Under the pieces are notes generated by a model, which saw nothing but the letters and a program-made list of their open reading frames with translations, did no database searches and was not told the origin of the DNA. Below are positions 35,965-46,300 of a DNA stretch of 64,000 nucleotides, piece after piece. Source of the DNA: Lomentospora prolificans (Eukaryota > Ascomycota > Sordariomycetes > Microascales > Microascaceae); NCBI GenBank assembly GCA_029532625.1, contig JARFXM010000004.1, forward strand, positions 1,984,001 to 2,048,000, read 5' to 3'. Position numbers and translations under genes: made by a program. Numbering within the stretch: the first letter of the stretch is position 1; each line of letters opens with the position of its first letter.

Positions 35965-37412
35965 CTAAAACGTATCGTCGAGAATATCCTTGTTCATCTT
36001 GACCATTGTAGGGCTGTATTCTTCTGTGTCGCCGTCGGGTGCTGCCCCTGCCGTTAAGAGGATGTCGTCAACAATCCTCCTACTCGCCTCTCGAGCTTTC
36101 CATAGTCTGATTAGTATGGATTAGGATCTAGAGTAGAAAAAGAAGTGACCTACCTGGGGTTTGTAGCAGCTTAGAGGGCGGAAGAGCGAACTGAATAGTC
36201 TTTGGGGGACTGATCCCACCCACCCCGCCATCACTATCGCTCTCCCAATCGATCTCGTACTTAGGCCTCTTCTCGGCAAAACTGTCCTCTGTCCCTAGAA
36301 CGTCCTTGGTCTTTTTTGTTGTCGGCGTCTGAACGCTAACACCTGGTGTTCTCGGCCCCGTCGCAGCCTCCTGAAGGCGCTGCCTCGCGACCATACCCTT
36401 ATACGGGGACATGAACGCCTCACTCCTCAGCTTCGGCAGGGCAATCTCGGGCGAAGACATTGGTGAGTCGTGCCAACCCTGTGCCACGTGCTTCTGGGCT
36501 GACAACGGAGGTGCATTCTTATGAGGCGTAGATTTGAGGCGGTACGTCTTGTCTAGCATGCGGTGAAACACGGGGTCTTTGCCGTGATCCGCGTCCATAC
36601 GCGGGGCCGGTAGTAATGACCTAGGCGTCATAGACATGTCAGGTAACCGCGCCGTCCTCTGCTGGAATAATAACGTCGAGTTCTCCTCTTCATCCTCGTC
36701 GACATCACCCTGTTCGCTCTCAAGCACCTCGGTACCTTCCTCCTCGTCGCGCATCTCGCGGCGCATAATCTCGTAGGGTGAGCGCAGATCGGCGAACTGG
36801 GTCTTCACCGTTTTGGTAGAGGGCGGGCGCGGGGTGCTGCCAGAGAGCTCTGCATCATCTAAGAGCGAGTCCTCGTTGTTGTAAGAGCGGTCTGTGGCGG
36901 TAGAGGCTGTGACATCGGGGTTGGCGGATTGGAGGGTAGAGTCGTGCTGGGCGGTACTCTCTTCGATGGCGGTGGTTTCATCGTTGTTTAGTTCTTCGTA
37001 CCCTGAGAGGGAGACATTTGCAGAGGCCTCGAAGAATTGTTTCCAGAACTGGAGAAGGTGGAATGTGTTAGATTTAGTTCGAATTTACCTCTAGTTCGGC
37101 GAACGAGCTCCTGCCTTACCTTGGATGCATCCCACACGGCACGCGACTGCTCACCATATTGTTCAACCAGAGGTAGAATGCTAGTTGTTACTATGCGATG
37201 CGCTTTACTAAAGTTCTGATCGATCTCTGTTCATCGAAGCCGCAGTTAGACTCCAGTTTCATTGAGCAGGTGCTTACAAAACACGGCCGCGAGCTGCAAC
37301 TGGGGTGTTAGAACGACGAACCCTGGAGGGTAAGAGTGATGGATTGTTCGAGCTTTTCAAGCTCTTCTGTCGCGGAAAGGTTCCGGGGTAGAGAAGAAGT
37401 AGGTCGCGACAT
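35965..37412 (-). CDS. ASK1: DASH complex subunit ASK1
   Basis: A subunit of the DASH/Dam1 outer-kinetochore ring that couples chromosomes to spindle microtubules. Four exons: 37412-37322, 37226-37120, 37048-36154 and 36095-35965; frames close to 407 aa. The N terminus holds the conserved Ask1 helices: LSATEELEKLEQSITLTLQ, then EIDQNFSKAHRIVTTSILPL, VEQYGEQSRAVWDASKFW and KQFFEASANVSLSGYEE. The middle is acidic and Ser/Pro-rich, with several SP/TP sites suited to Cdk1. The C terminus has PPKTIQFALPPSKLLQTPA and ends SPTMVKMNKDILDDTF, both typical of fungal Ask1. Introns are 95, 71 and 58 nt; the first has a less usual GTTCGT donor but a good CTAAC branch. It is larger than yeast Ask1 (about 290 aa), mainly in the middle region. 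Two ACGCGT boxes lie just upstream. Confidence 0.93.
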
Positions 37413-38588
37413 GACTCCTGTGTATTTATAATGTGAAATGTGGATGCGGATGCCCTCGAGATGGTGCAACTGCAATTGATGAAAGGAACGCGTGGGTTTC
37501 TGTTTACGCGTGTCAAATGTGATTTCTATTGACGTTGGTGGGGAGTGCGGGGTTACCCACCAAATTTACGGCACCATTTTTACAGGGCATTAATTACAGT
37601 GCGGGCTCCAGCAGCGCCTGGCTCGACACGGATACCTATATACACAACCAGCCCGAGCTTCAATTCCGACGCCCCATTTTACGACCAGTCCAACGACTCA
37701 CGATTTGGTTTCTTTCGTAGTGTTCCCAGCCTCCCCCGAGTCGTTTCCATGGTCATCTCTCTGCAAATTGCGTACTTCGTTTGCATTCTCACTTTTCAAC
37801 CATCCTCGTTCTTTACAGCACCTTGTCTTCTTCTTCTTCAAGCAGACGCATCAAGCGCCGGCAGGATGAAAAAGAGCTTCCCTTTAAGGGAAAGAAAGAC
37901 ATCAAAAATTCCGCCCCCGACGGCCCCGAAGGACAATCGAGCAAGGCCGACTCCGCGATGTGCAATGCAGGTCATCCTCACTGCACTACCGAATTCTTGA
38001 TCTCGGCGAGCACGGGACAAGGTAAGTATGAAGAAGGAAAGGAGAAAAGAAGAGCGTTCGGAAATGGAGGGAGGGGAGCTGCTTATTTATAGACGGCCCA
38101 GGGCGGTGAGAGAGAGCTCGGGCCAACCTGAATCACGAGCGGCAGAATCTTGGAGCGGGTGTGAAAATTTTTGTTTTGTGCGGCTTCATTGGTGGCTGGG
38201 AATTCTTCGAGGTGAAAGGTACGAGATACCTGGTCCATGGCTGATAGCACCTGCCTGTGGGAAGTAACCTTGCTGTCGCCTCGCCCTGTCAATGGACCCC
38301 ACTGTTCCTCTTCATCTGTCTGCGAGGGGCAACAAGTCCCAGTCCCGTGTCTGCGCTTGTCTCCGTCTCAACTTTCATACATGTGCCGGATTGGTTCCAG
38401 GACATCTTACACGTCTTTTTTTTTCTTCGCCTTACAATTATACAATTTGTCGGAGCGCGAGAGTTCAATTACATACCGGCTTCGTACCAAAGGCCAATTT
38501 CCTGAAAGATAGCCGGCCGCATCTCAAGGCCGTTGCGACGCGCTCCCACACCGGCTTGCACAGAATTTGACCGTCACAAACCTCGAGA
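37413..38588. other. Divergent promoter region ASK1-NCL1
   Basis: 1.2 kb between outward-transcribed genes. It holds the two ACGCGT boxes near ASK1 and no convincing coding frame. The open frames on the plus strand are Ser/Pro-rich and overlap one another. Confidence 0.6.
37488..37511. promoter_or_regulatory. Paired MluI cell-cycle boxes (ACGCGT x2) at ASK1
   Basis: Palindromic ACGCGT occurs at 37488-37493 and again at 37506-37511, 76-99 nt upstream of the ASK1 ATG. ACGCGT is the MCB core bound by MBF (Mbp1/Res-Swi6) in fungi, which drives G1/S transcription. Two copies 18 nt apart, close to a kinetochore gene, are unlikely to be accidental. Confidence 0.6.
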
Positions 38589-41343
38589 ATGGGTCGCCAT
38601 GGTAGGAAGGTATGATTTAATTTGCATCCCTAATCGCTCCTTCTGGCGCCCATCTTTAGTCTCAAAAGCTCGGCCCTATGTCCGCTTTCTGTCAAACTGA
38701 CTGTCTTGTAGGGTCGCGGTGGCGGCGGAGGCTTTGGGAAACGGCGACATCATCGCGACGACCCGGACAACCATAAGAGGTACCCCGATATCGTCAAGAA
38801 CAATGAGAAGCTGGAGAGGCACTATAATACGCTTCTCGACTTGCCGGAGGAGGAAAGGACCGAGTTCTGGGATGCCTTGAAGCGGGAGCTTCCCAACAGT
38901 TTCCGTTTCTGCGGTTCCAAAGGGTGGGTATCCCTGCCCCGCGGCTTTCCCTCAATGCTCATCCCTGACGATTTGTAGGCAAGCCTTAGCTGTGCGCAAC
39001 CTGCTAGAGACCCGCTATTTCCCCGAGATCCAGAAGATTGAGTACGAAGGCAAGAAGGTCGACCTCCCTAAGCCTGTCCCTTGGTACCCCGACGAGCTGG
39101 CTTGGTGGATGACTACACCCAAGAACGTCGTTCGCAAGTTTGCTCCCTTTTCCGCGTTCCAAAAGTATCTCGTCTCCGAAACCAGCGTCGGCCACATGAC
39201 TAGGGCCGAGGTTGTTAGTATGATCCCTCCGCTCCTTCTTGACGTCCGTCCGGGCATGACTGTCCTTGATATGTGCGCCGCGCCTGGAAGCAAATCCTCG
39301 CAACTCCTCGAGATGCTGCATGTAGGAGAGGAAGCACGTGTAAAGAAGGCTCTTCGTAGCCACGCTACCGAAGATGGACTCGACCTTGGTCCCGAGACTG
39401 AGGAGGAAGCGAATGTTGATATGTCGGCCGACCCCAGCGATGATGGTCGCGCTACCGGTCTCTTGATTGCAAACGACGCCGATTACAAGCGTTGCCACAT
39501 GCTTACCCATCAACTCAAGCGCTTGTCCTCCGCGAACCTCCTCATCACCAACCATGATGCCACTCAGTACCCCCCCATCAAACTTCCTCCTCTTCCCGAC
39601 AACCCCAAGCGCACCGTCTATCTCAAGTTCGATCGAATACTTGCCGACGTCCCCTGCTCCGGAGACGGTACACTCAGAAAGAACAGCAATATCTGGAACA
39701 ATTGGGTCCCTGGAAGTGCCCTCGGTCTGCACCTGACGCAGGTCAGGATATTGGTCAGGGCTTTACAGATGCTCAAGCCCGACGGCCGAATGGTATATTC
39801 TACTTGTAGTATGCACCCTGTCGAGAACGAGTCTGTAATTGCCGCGGCAATCGACCGATGTGGCGGCCTTGAGAAGATCGATATCGTTGACTGCTCTGAC
39901 CAACTACCCGAGCTTAAGCGACGACCCGGATTAAAGAGCTGGAAGGTGATGGATAAGACTGGCCACTTCTGGAACTCTTGGTCCGAGATTGAGGAGAGGA
40001 TGAAGGACGATCCCGAGTTTGTCGCCCCTGGCAGGCTTACTGAGAGTATGTTCCCGAGGACCGGAGGCGAGGATCTCCCCTTAGAGAGGTGTATGCGTGT
40101 GTACGCTCATCTTCAGGATACTGGGGGCTTCTTTATCACTGTTCTCGAGAAGAAAGCGGAGTTTAAGGCCAAGCCAGAGTCTCATTTCAAGCAGCCTCGC
40201 GAGAATGCCAAGCTGACTGAGGGCGAAGCCGCCCCGACCGCTGAAACTGAGCCTGCAGCTGCGCCTACCACCGAGACCTTGGCGGAGGCTCCTTCAGAGC
40301 AATCCCAGACCAACGGAAAAAGACAAAGAGATGAGGCGGAGGACGCTGAAATCGACTGGAAGAAGCCTAGGATAGGTGGCAACGATGTACAATTGGGCGA
40401 TGATGCGACGGAGGCCACCCCTCTTGATGCGTCGACTCCTGTTTCTGGAGCTGAAAAGGTCGCCGTCCCAACGGAGAAGCCTGCACGCCCCGCCAACGGT
40501 GAGAGGAAAGACACTTCAATCAAGTACGAAGCTCCTTTTGTGTACCTCTCCCCTGACCATCCCGCCATCACCGAGGTCAAGAAGAACTACCTTCTTTCCG
40601 ACCGCTTCCCCCTTGACCGCTTCCTTGTCCGCAATGAGACTGGTGAGCCTGCCAAGGCCATATACTACTCCGCCGCCCTCGCTAAAGACATCTTGGCCAT
40701 GAATGATGGCCGTGGCGTCAAGTTCATTAGTGGCGGTGTTAAGATGTTCATGAAGCAGGACGTCCCTAACCCCGACGTGTGCCGCTGGCGTATCCAGTCA
40801 GAGGGTATGCCTATCCTCGAGGGCTACGTTGGCGACAAGCGTGTTGTGCGCCTCCATAAGCGCGAAACCTTGCGCAAGCTCCTCATCGAGATGTTCCCCA
40901 AAATTGCCGATGGTGGCTGGGAGGCGCTGGGTGAAATTGGCGAGCGCGTGAGGGACATGGATATGGGTTGCTCCGTTCTCCGCATCGAGCCTGATGGCAC
41001 CGAGGATGGCTTCCAGGAGCGTATCGTGCTGCCTCTGTGGAAGAGCATCCACTCGCTTAATCTCATGTTGCCCAAGGAAGATAGGGCGGCTATGCTGCTG
41101 AGGCTGTTTAACGATACCACGCCGCTAGTGAATAACGGCCTGCAGATGCAGAAGGACAGGGAAGAGCAGAAGAGGAAGAAGCTCGAAGAGGAGGCTGCTG
41201 CCGCAAATGGTGAAGAAGTTGCTGGCGACGAGGCGACCCCGGCCGAGGAAATTGCTCCTGATGCCGAGGAGACTCCCGAGATTCAAGACGCAGAGATGGA
41301 GGACAGGAATGGAGAGGTTGAGGAAGCTACTGCTGCGACTTAA
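38589..41343 (+). CDS. NCL1: tRNA (cytosine-5) methyltransferase NCL1/TRM4 (NSUN2 family)
   Basis: A SAM-dependent RNA m5C methyltransferase that modifies several tRNA positions in the nucleus. Exons: 38589-38609 (21 nt), 38712-38923 and 38979-41343; 865 aa. Intron 2 is only 55 nt (GTGGGT donor, CTGAC branch, TTGTAG acceptor). The N terminus is Gly/Arg-rich (GRGGGGGGFGKRR). Motifs: PWYPDELAW near 112, SAM-binding DMCAAPGSKSSQ (about 175-186), DVPCSGDGTLRK with the release Cys (about 301-312) and STCSMHPVENE with the catalytic Cys (about 352-362). The region from about 470 to 590 is acidic and Ala/Thr-rich and interrupts the fold as in yeast Trm4; the C-terminal domain follows, and the tail is Glu/Ala-rich. 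It is longer than yeast Ncl1 (684 aa), mainly through these insertions. Convergent with MTG2, 247 bp apart. Confidence 0.96.
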
Positions 41344-41590
41344 AAAAAAATTAAATTGCCTCCTGGAGGGTAAGATGGAATTTGCTATTTGGTGCATTTA
41401 CATGTAGAATACAAAGGAATTTGTGTCTTCTTTAGATACCGGGAGTTTCAAGTTTCAAAGCTCAGTTGTATTGCTCTGCCTTGTGTTGTTACAGTTGAGT
41501 TCCCAAAGTCTATGTTATTCATACACATACATTCTCCAATGTCTAGAAAAGAAGAGTCTATCGGTGCTTGTTGTATCTCTTTTCCCGCCC

Positions 41591-43327
41591 TCAAGTAGTT
41601 CCATCTAATAATCCCACAGTCCAATGCACGATTGACTGGACATTCTGCCCATGTATCGCACTGACGGGAATGACCGCGCACTTCTCCGTCCACGCACCCT
41701 CAATGCCCGTGGGGTGAGGCTGCTTTCCGGCACCAATTTCATCAATGTAGGCCTTGAGCTCCTTGAAGTTGGCCTGCGTATCAGGCTTATCAGCCTTTGT
41801 GGCAACTACGAACCACGGCTTCGAGGCGATGTGGAGACGCGTGGAGTCCGCCGGCAAAGGGGAATAGTCCGCCGGCGAAGGGGACAGCGGATCCTCCCAC
41901 GTTATAGGCTTAGGCCGGGTGGGATCCGAAGTGAGCTGCCAGTCGACGCGGGCGTCGATCTCGCGTGCTCGCTCCTCCTCCTCGCGCATCTGCGCGTAAA
42001 GGCCCACCTCGTTCCAGAGCGACTTGAGGGCCTTTACGGCATCGCCAGCGCCTAGGTCTAGGACGAACGCGAGAACGCGGGCGCGCTCGACGTGTCGGAG
42101 GAACGCGATGCCGAGGCCACGGTCGAGGTGCGCACCCTCGATGAGGCCGGGGATATCGGCGATAGTGAAGCGCGTGCGGGGCTCGACGGCGACTTCTTCC
42201 TCGGGGAGGCCGAGGTCGGGCGCGGCGGGGTAGCGGATGAATGATTTGATGGCAGGGCGGCCCGAGTTCTTGTCGAGGACGACGGTGCCGATGTTGGGTT
42301 GGAGCGTGGTGAAGGCCCAGTTGCCGACGCGGGTCCGGCTGTTGCTGAGGGAGCGGAGGAGGGTGCTCTTGCCGGCGTTGGGGAGGCCGACGAGGCCAAC
42401 GTCGGCGAGAAGCTTGAGCTCGAGCTCGATGGTTAGGGAGATGGCGGGTTCGCCTTTGGTAGCGAAGAGGGGGCGAGGGTGTTCTCGGGAGACAAAGTGG
42501 GGGTTCCCTAGACCGCCGATGCCACCGGCGGCCAGGAGGATGGGTTGAGGAGTGGGTCGGCAGAGGTCAAGCTGGATGGGCGCCGGTGGCTGCGCAAATA
42601 GGCGCTCGCGGCGCGGGAGGCGAGGGAACATGATGTTTCGCGACTCGCTCTTGGAAAGACCCGGGTAAAGGAGCCACTTGTCCCTGTCTGGATTATCCGG
42701 GTCCGCGAGCTCCCGCTTCTTCTCTTCGGCGAGGGCTTCTTCGCCGCCTTCCTCGAGTACCTGTCTCCGTTTCGCCTTGCGCTGCGCGTGCCGTATTTTT
42801 GAGAGCATGGCTTCTTCAGCAACGGGGTCATCCCGGCTGATCTCCCGGATGACAGTGCCTACGGGGACCGTGATAATGACGTCCTCTCCCTTTTGCCCCG
42901 CCTGCGCATCCCCCCTGCCATTTTTGCCTCTACCTGCCCTTACGAAGCGTCTCCTTGATATTTTGTGCAGGGACGTCTCGCCACTCACGGCCTGTATATA
43001 CACATTGCCGCCGTGGCCTCCGTCACCACCGTTGGCGGGGCCATTGGGGAAGTAGGCTTCGCGAAGAAAGGCGATGCATCCGCCCCCGCCGGGGCCGGCG
43101 TAAATGTCCAGCTTCGCCTTGTCGGCAAAATTAGGAGCCGCATAATCGTCTGGCGCCGGGTTGAGACGAGACCGAGGGAGTTGGTTGGAGTTCTGCGCGG
43201 GCTCGGGCGCAGAGTCCGGTGTAAGACAGCGGGTCCGGATCGAGAAGGGTCGGCTCCGAAGAGAGGTGAGGGTCGGTCGGAAGATAATTGTGAGGAGGGC
43301 CGGGCTACCGGCGGGTCGGGGTGGCAT
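41591..43327 (-). CDS. MTG2: Mitochondrial Obg-family GTPase (MTG2)
   Basis: A GTPase associated with the mitochondrial large ribosomal subunit and needed for its assembly. Single exon, 578 aa. Residues 1-35 are Arg/Ser/Leu-rich without acidic residues until 38, as in a mitochondrial presequence. The Obg fold follows: FADKAKLDIYAGPGGGGC (67-84) and FPNGPANGGDGGHGGNVY (93-110). The G domain shows G1 GLPNAGKST (314-322), the switch region FTTLQPNIGTV, G3 DIPGLIEGAH (391-400), G4 TKAD (510-513) and G5-like VSAIHGQN near 555. Residues about 165-250 form a charged insertion inside the Obg domain, absent from bacterial Obg; a further insertion at about 455-500 precedes G4. Start ATG at 43327 has a good context. 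An E-box (CACGTG) lies 183 nt upstream. Confidence 0.94.
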   Translation of the reverse strand: MPPRPAGSPALLTIIFRPTLTSLRSRPFSIRTRCLTPDSAPEPAQNSNQLPRSRLNPAPDDYAAPNFADKAKLDIYAGPGGGGCIAFLREAYFPNGPANGGDGGHGGNVYIQAVSGETSLHKISRRRFVRAGRGKNGRGDAQAGQKGEDVIITVPVGTVIREISRDDPVAEEAMLSKIRHAQRKAKRRQVLEEGGEEALAEEKKRELADPDNPDRDKWLLYPGLSKSESRNIMFPRLPRRERLFAQPPAPIQLDLCRPTPQPILLAAGGIGGLGNPHFVSREHPRPLFATKGEPAISLTIELELKLLADVGLVGLPNAGKSTLLRSLSNSRTRVGNWAFTTLQPNIGTVVLDKNSGRPAIKSFIRYPAAPDLGLPEEEVAVEPRTRFTIADIPGLIEGAHLDRGLGIAFLRHVERARVLAFVLDLGAGDAVKALKSLWNEVGLYAQMREEEERAREIDARVDWQLTSDPTRPKPITWEDPLSPSPADYSPLPADSTRLHIASKPWFVVATKADKPDTQANFKELKAYIDEIGAGKQPHPTGIEGAWTEKCAVIPVSAIHGQNVQSIVHWTVGLLDGTT

Positions 43328-46300
43328 TTTCGTCTGTAGGCGGCCAAGGGCGGCGCATCATTTTCTATTGGGGCCGAACATATGAGAAACTGGCCAAGGA
43401 CAAGACTGCTGTAGCGTTTTGCACAGAAGACGCGAAGAGAATCTTTCCTGAAGCGGAATTTGCCGCCGGTGCAGCTCTAGTAACTTCGGTCATTGGAATT
43501 ACAGGTGATCACGTGTTTTCGTGACAGCACCGATCTTTCAAGTGAGGGCAGGAGGCCGGGGTTCGCGCTCTATCTATTCACGTGGAGAAACAAGCCCAGA
43601 ACTTCACATTCCTTATTCATATATAGTGTTTATTTAATTACAATCCGTCAAGGTTGCCTCTGCTCATCCAAGTCTTTTGATTTCTTCGGGTATATCTGAA
43701 CGCTTGGTCTATGAACGCGGCACTCGGAAGACGATCGTTCGCGCAGTTCCCCTATCCCTGACCTATTAAGACGAACGCTTCTAATTTCCATGGAGAAGCC
43801 CGGAACTGGGAAGGTTAAAAACTAACGCCACATCCCCGCGTCTCAAGGGAGACTTGGTTGAATGGAAACCCACAACTCAGGTGGCGACAAGAGTTGATAT
43901 TGCCTGTGTTTAACTTGGGAAGTTTTACCGGATCTCAAATGTCCGAGGTCTTTCCAGAGATCCAGGTGTCGTCCTGGTGAGACATATTGAAGTTCAGCTT
44001 GGCGAGAGAAGAGATGAGTTCGCGAGGAGAATCAAGACAACACTTGTAGCGCGCAAGCTACCGCGAGACGTGCTGACATGAGGCAGTTAAGGGTAGCGAC
44101 GTAATCGCTCGATTTCATAGCCATGCAGGCGATACGTATTAGAGGTTTACCGTTCGTTCCCTAATCGACAGGAAACTTGACACAAGGACACGTTCACGAA
44201 CGCCTCTCTGGGGTTTTCATTTAAAAGAGGACGGCAGGACGGCAAGGTAACGTAGATTACGTTTCCAATCTTTTGGTGTCATTCGGATGTCGTCGACCGT
44301 CGCAAATTGTCAGGTATCCAAGGCGTATTAAGTGGAGCACCCGAAGAAGATGCTCACCATTAGTCATCATCTACTCAGGGCAGTCCGCTCTGTATCTCCG
44401 AACGAACCTCATTCTGTTGTCCAACACACACCGCTCAGAGCTGCAAAACATTCAGCATTGCTGGCAGATTGGCTTACCGGGTCCATTTAATCCCGTATAG
44501 CCTCGACCGGATAGATGGACCACAAGCGGCCAACTCCGGCCTTGGCTTGATTCGGACGGGTCGCGCACCGCAAGGAGGCGGTCCTGCAGCTGCAGCCATT
44601 TCGCAATGCAAACGGCGATATCTATGGTCGAGATTTGTACAATCGGCCTCGTCATCAGCCCAAAAGCGGAGCCCGACAGAGAAGAAGGACCGCACGGATT
44701 GGCCGAGATGGTAAAATAGAAGGGGTTGAGATGCCAACTCGCGTTGTTGGAGCCGTTGTATTGCACGTTGTGGGCACCCAATTAGGCTCCGAAGAGAAGC
44801 TGCAAGTGTCCAACCTTGTGCAACTGGCGCAGTCTGCGTTTCGAGGAGGTGCCTTCCGGAATAAAGCTTGGATCTCGCAATGTACAGGCTGGAGTGATTA
44901 CGACTATTCTTACTCGCCCGATATTCAATCACCCTAGGGCTGCCATAGAGGGAAAAAGATTGAAGAACCGTCTCAAGTTCGACTGAATCCAACTTTTTTA
45001 GCAACTGGGTTGGGCTTGCCAGGGGCCTCGCTTAGGGCTCAGGAGACCCTGCAGTTGTGATATCCTTACCCGATATTAAGATAAATTCACAACCGACAAG
45101 ATGGTACATGGAATGCGCTAAATAAAGCCTGCAAGGATACTGACGAGTACATGCACTGTCTTCCTGAGTCGTATAGGTTTCTGCTTGGTGGTGTTGAAGA
45201 TTTCAGAGTACCGGAACTTCCTGATTGGACTGTGCCAGGAGCACGCTGGCTGGCGACTCGCCAGGCGTTCCGTGTGTCTGGTCTGCTGGCGGTGGCCGAA
45301 ATGGGGTTGAGCTTCTGCCCTGGTGTGCACTGACAATGTCCCGTGATGGTGGTCGTCGAGGACTTTCGCATATCCCATAATAGGATCGATTGTACGAAGT
45401 ATATAGCATAAGCAGCCTCGGTCCTGCTTCCTTTATCGAGAATTAGCTTCTCTACTGATGCCAATTCCAGCGTCCTAACAACCTTCAGATAGATGTGGGT
45501 GCCCTTCATGTTACACCTATGACTAGCCCGCAGGGGCACTTCACCAAGCCAGCTTGGGTTCAGCCATTCTTTTTCGTCCAGCGCAACCCCAGACCTGAAC
45601 AACGGGGACTTCCATAACCAGTCTTTGTATAATAATGTCTACCGAAGTAGCGACAGAAAAAGCTGCGTCGCGGCGTGTTATGATGATTTCTTCGCGGATT
45701 TGAGTGTTCAATTGCATATGCCGTGGTTACACCTCTTAACATATGATCTCCACCCGGCCTGCATCGTCCCTGTCTCTCACCGCTCCCTCCTGATCCCCTC
45801 AACTTCGCAGGAGCGGGTCAAAATGCCAGAGCCACCGTCGACCAAGTGGTCCCTTTCGTGTGGCCCTTCCAGCCTCCCTGCTTCTAGTCTTACTTACACT
45901 ATCCCGATATTCTTACAATCAAAAATTCAATTCATGTCATCATCCAGGGTCCGCTTCAGGTCCCTGTTTAGTACTTTGAGGTACTGGTTGAGCTACCACC
46001 AGCGCGGGCTCGAGTACTCGACTGCACGAGCTACATGTGTAGTGCTGTCCGTCCGAGTCCCTACTCTTCCCTACACACTTACCCTCGTCACCTCCTGCAC
46101 TTTCAAAATGCCCACTCAAAAGGGCTTTTCACTCTCAGCCCTGCTGGCACTCGATCAGTGTGGTACCTAGCAGTTCCATAATATTGGAAATCACACCAGG
46201 GTGGGTTATATAATTGGAAACTACAATCAATCCACCTATCGAACCTGCCCTCGAGCCAGGTCCAAGGCTCGGAGAAACGCGCACCTTGCACACGGGACAA

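Noticed and set aside
44474..45004. 176-codon minus-strand open frame
   Set aside because: Overlaps an open frame on the other strand, has no family features and no promoter-like context.
45082..45333. Plus-strand open stretch containing CLPESYRFLLGGVEDFRV
   Set aside because: It looks mildly protein-like but starts after a stop without a good ATG or acceptor, and the opposite strand is open as well. Too weak to call without a database hit.
45625..46170. 181-codon plus-strand open frame
   Set aside because: Ser/Pro/Leu-rich translation of C/T-rich DNA; no domain, signal peptide or splice partner.
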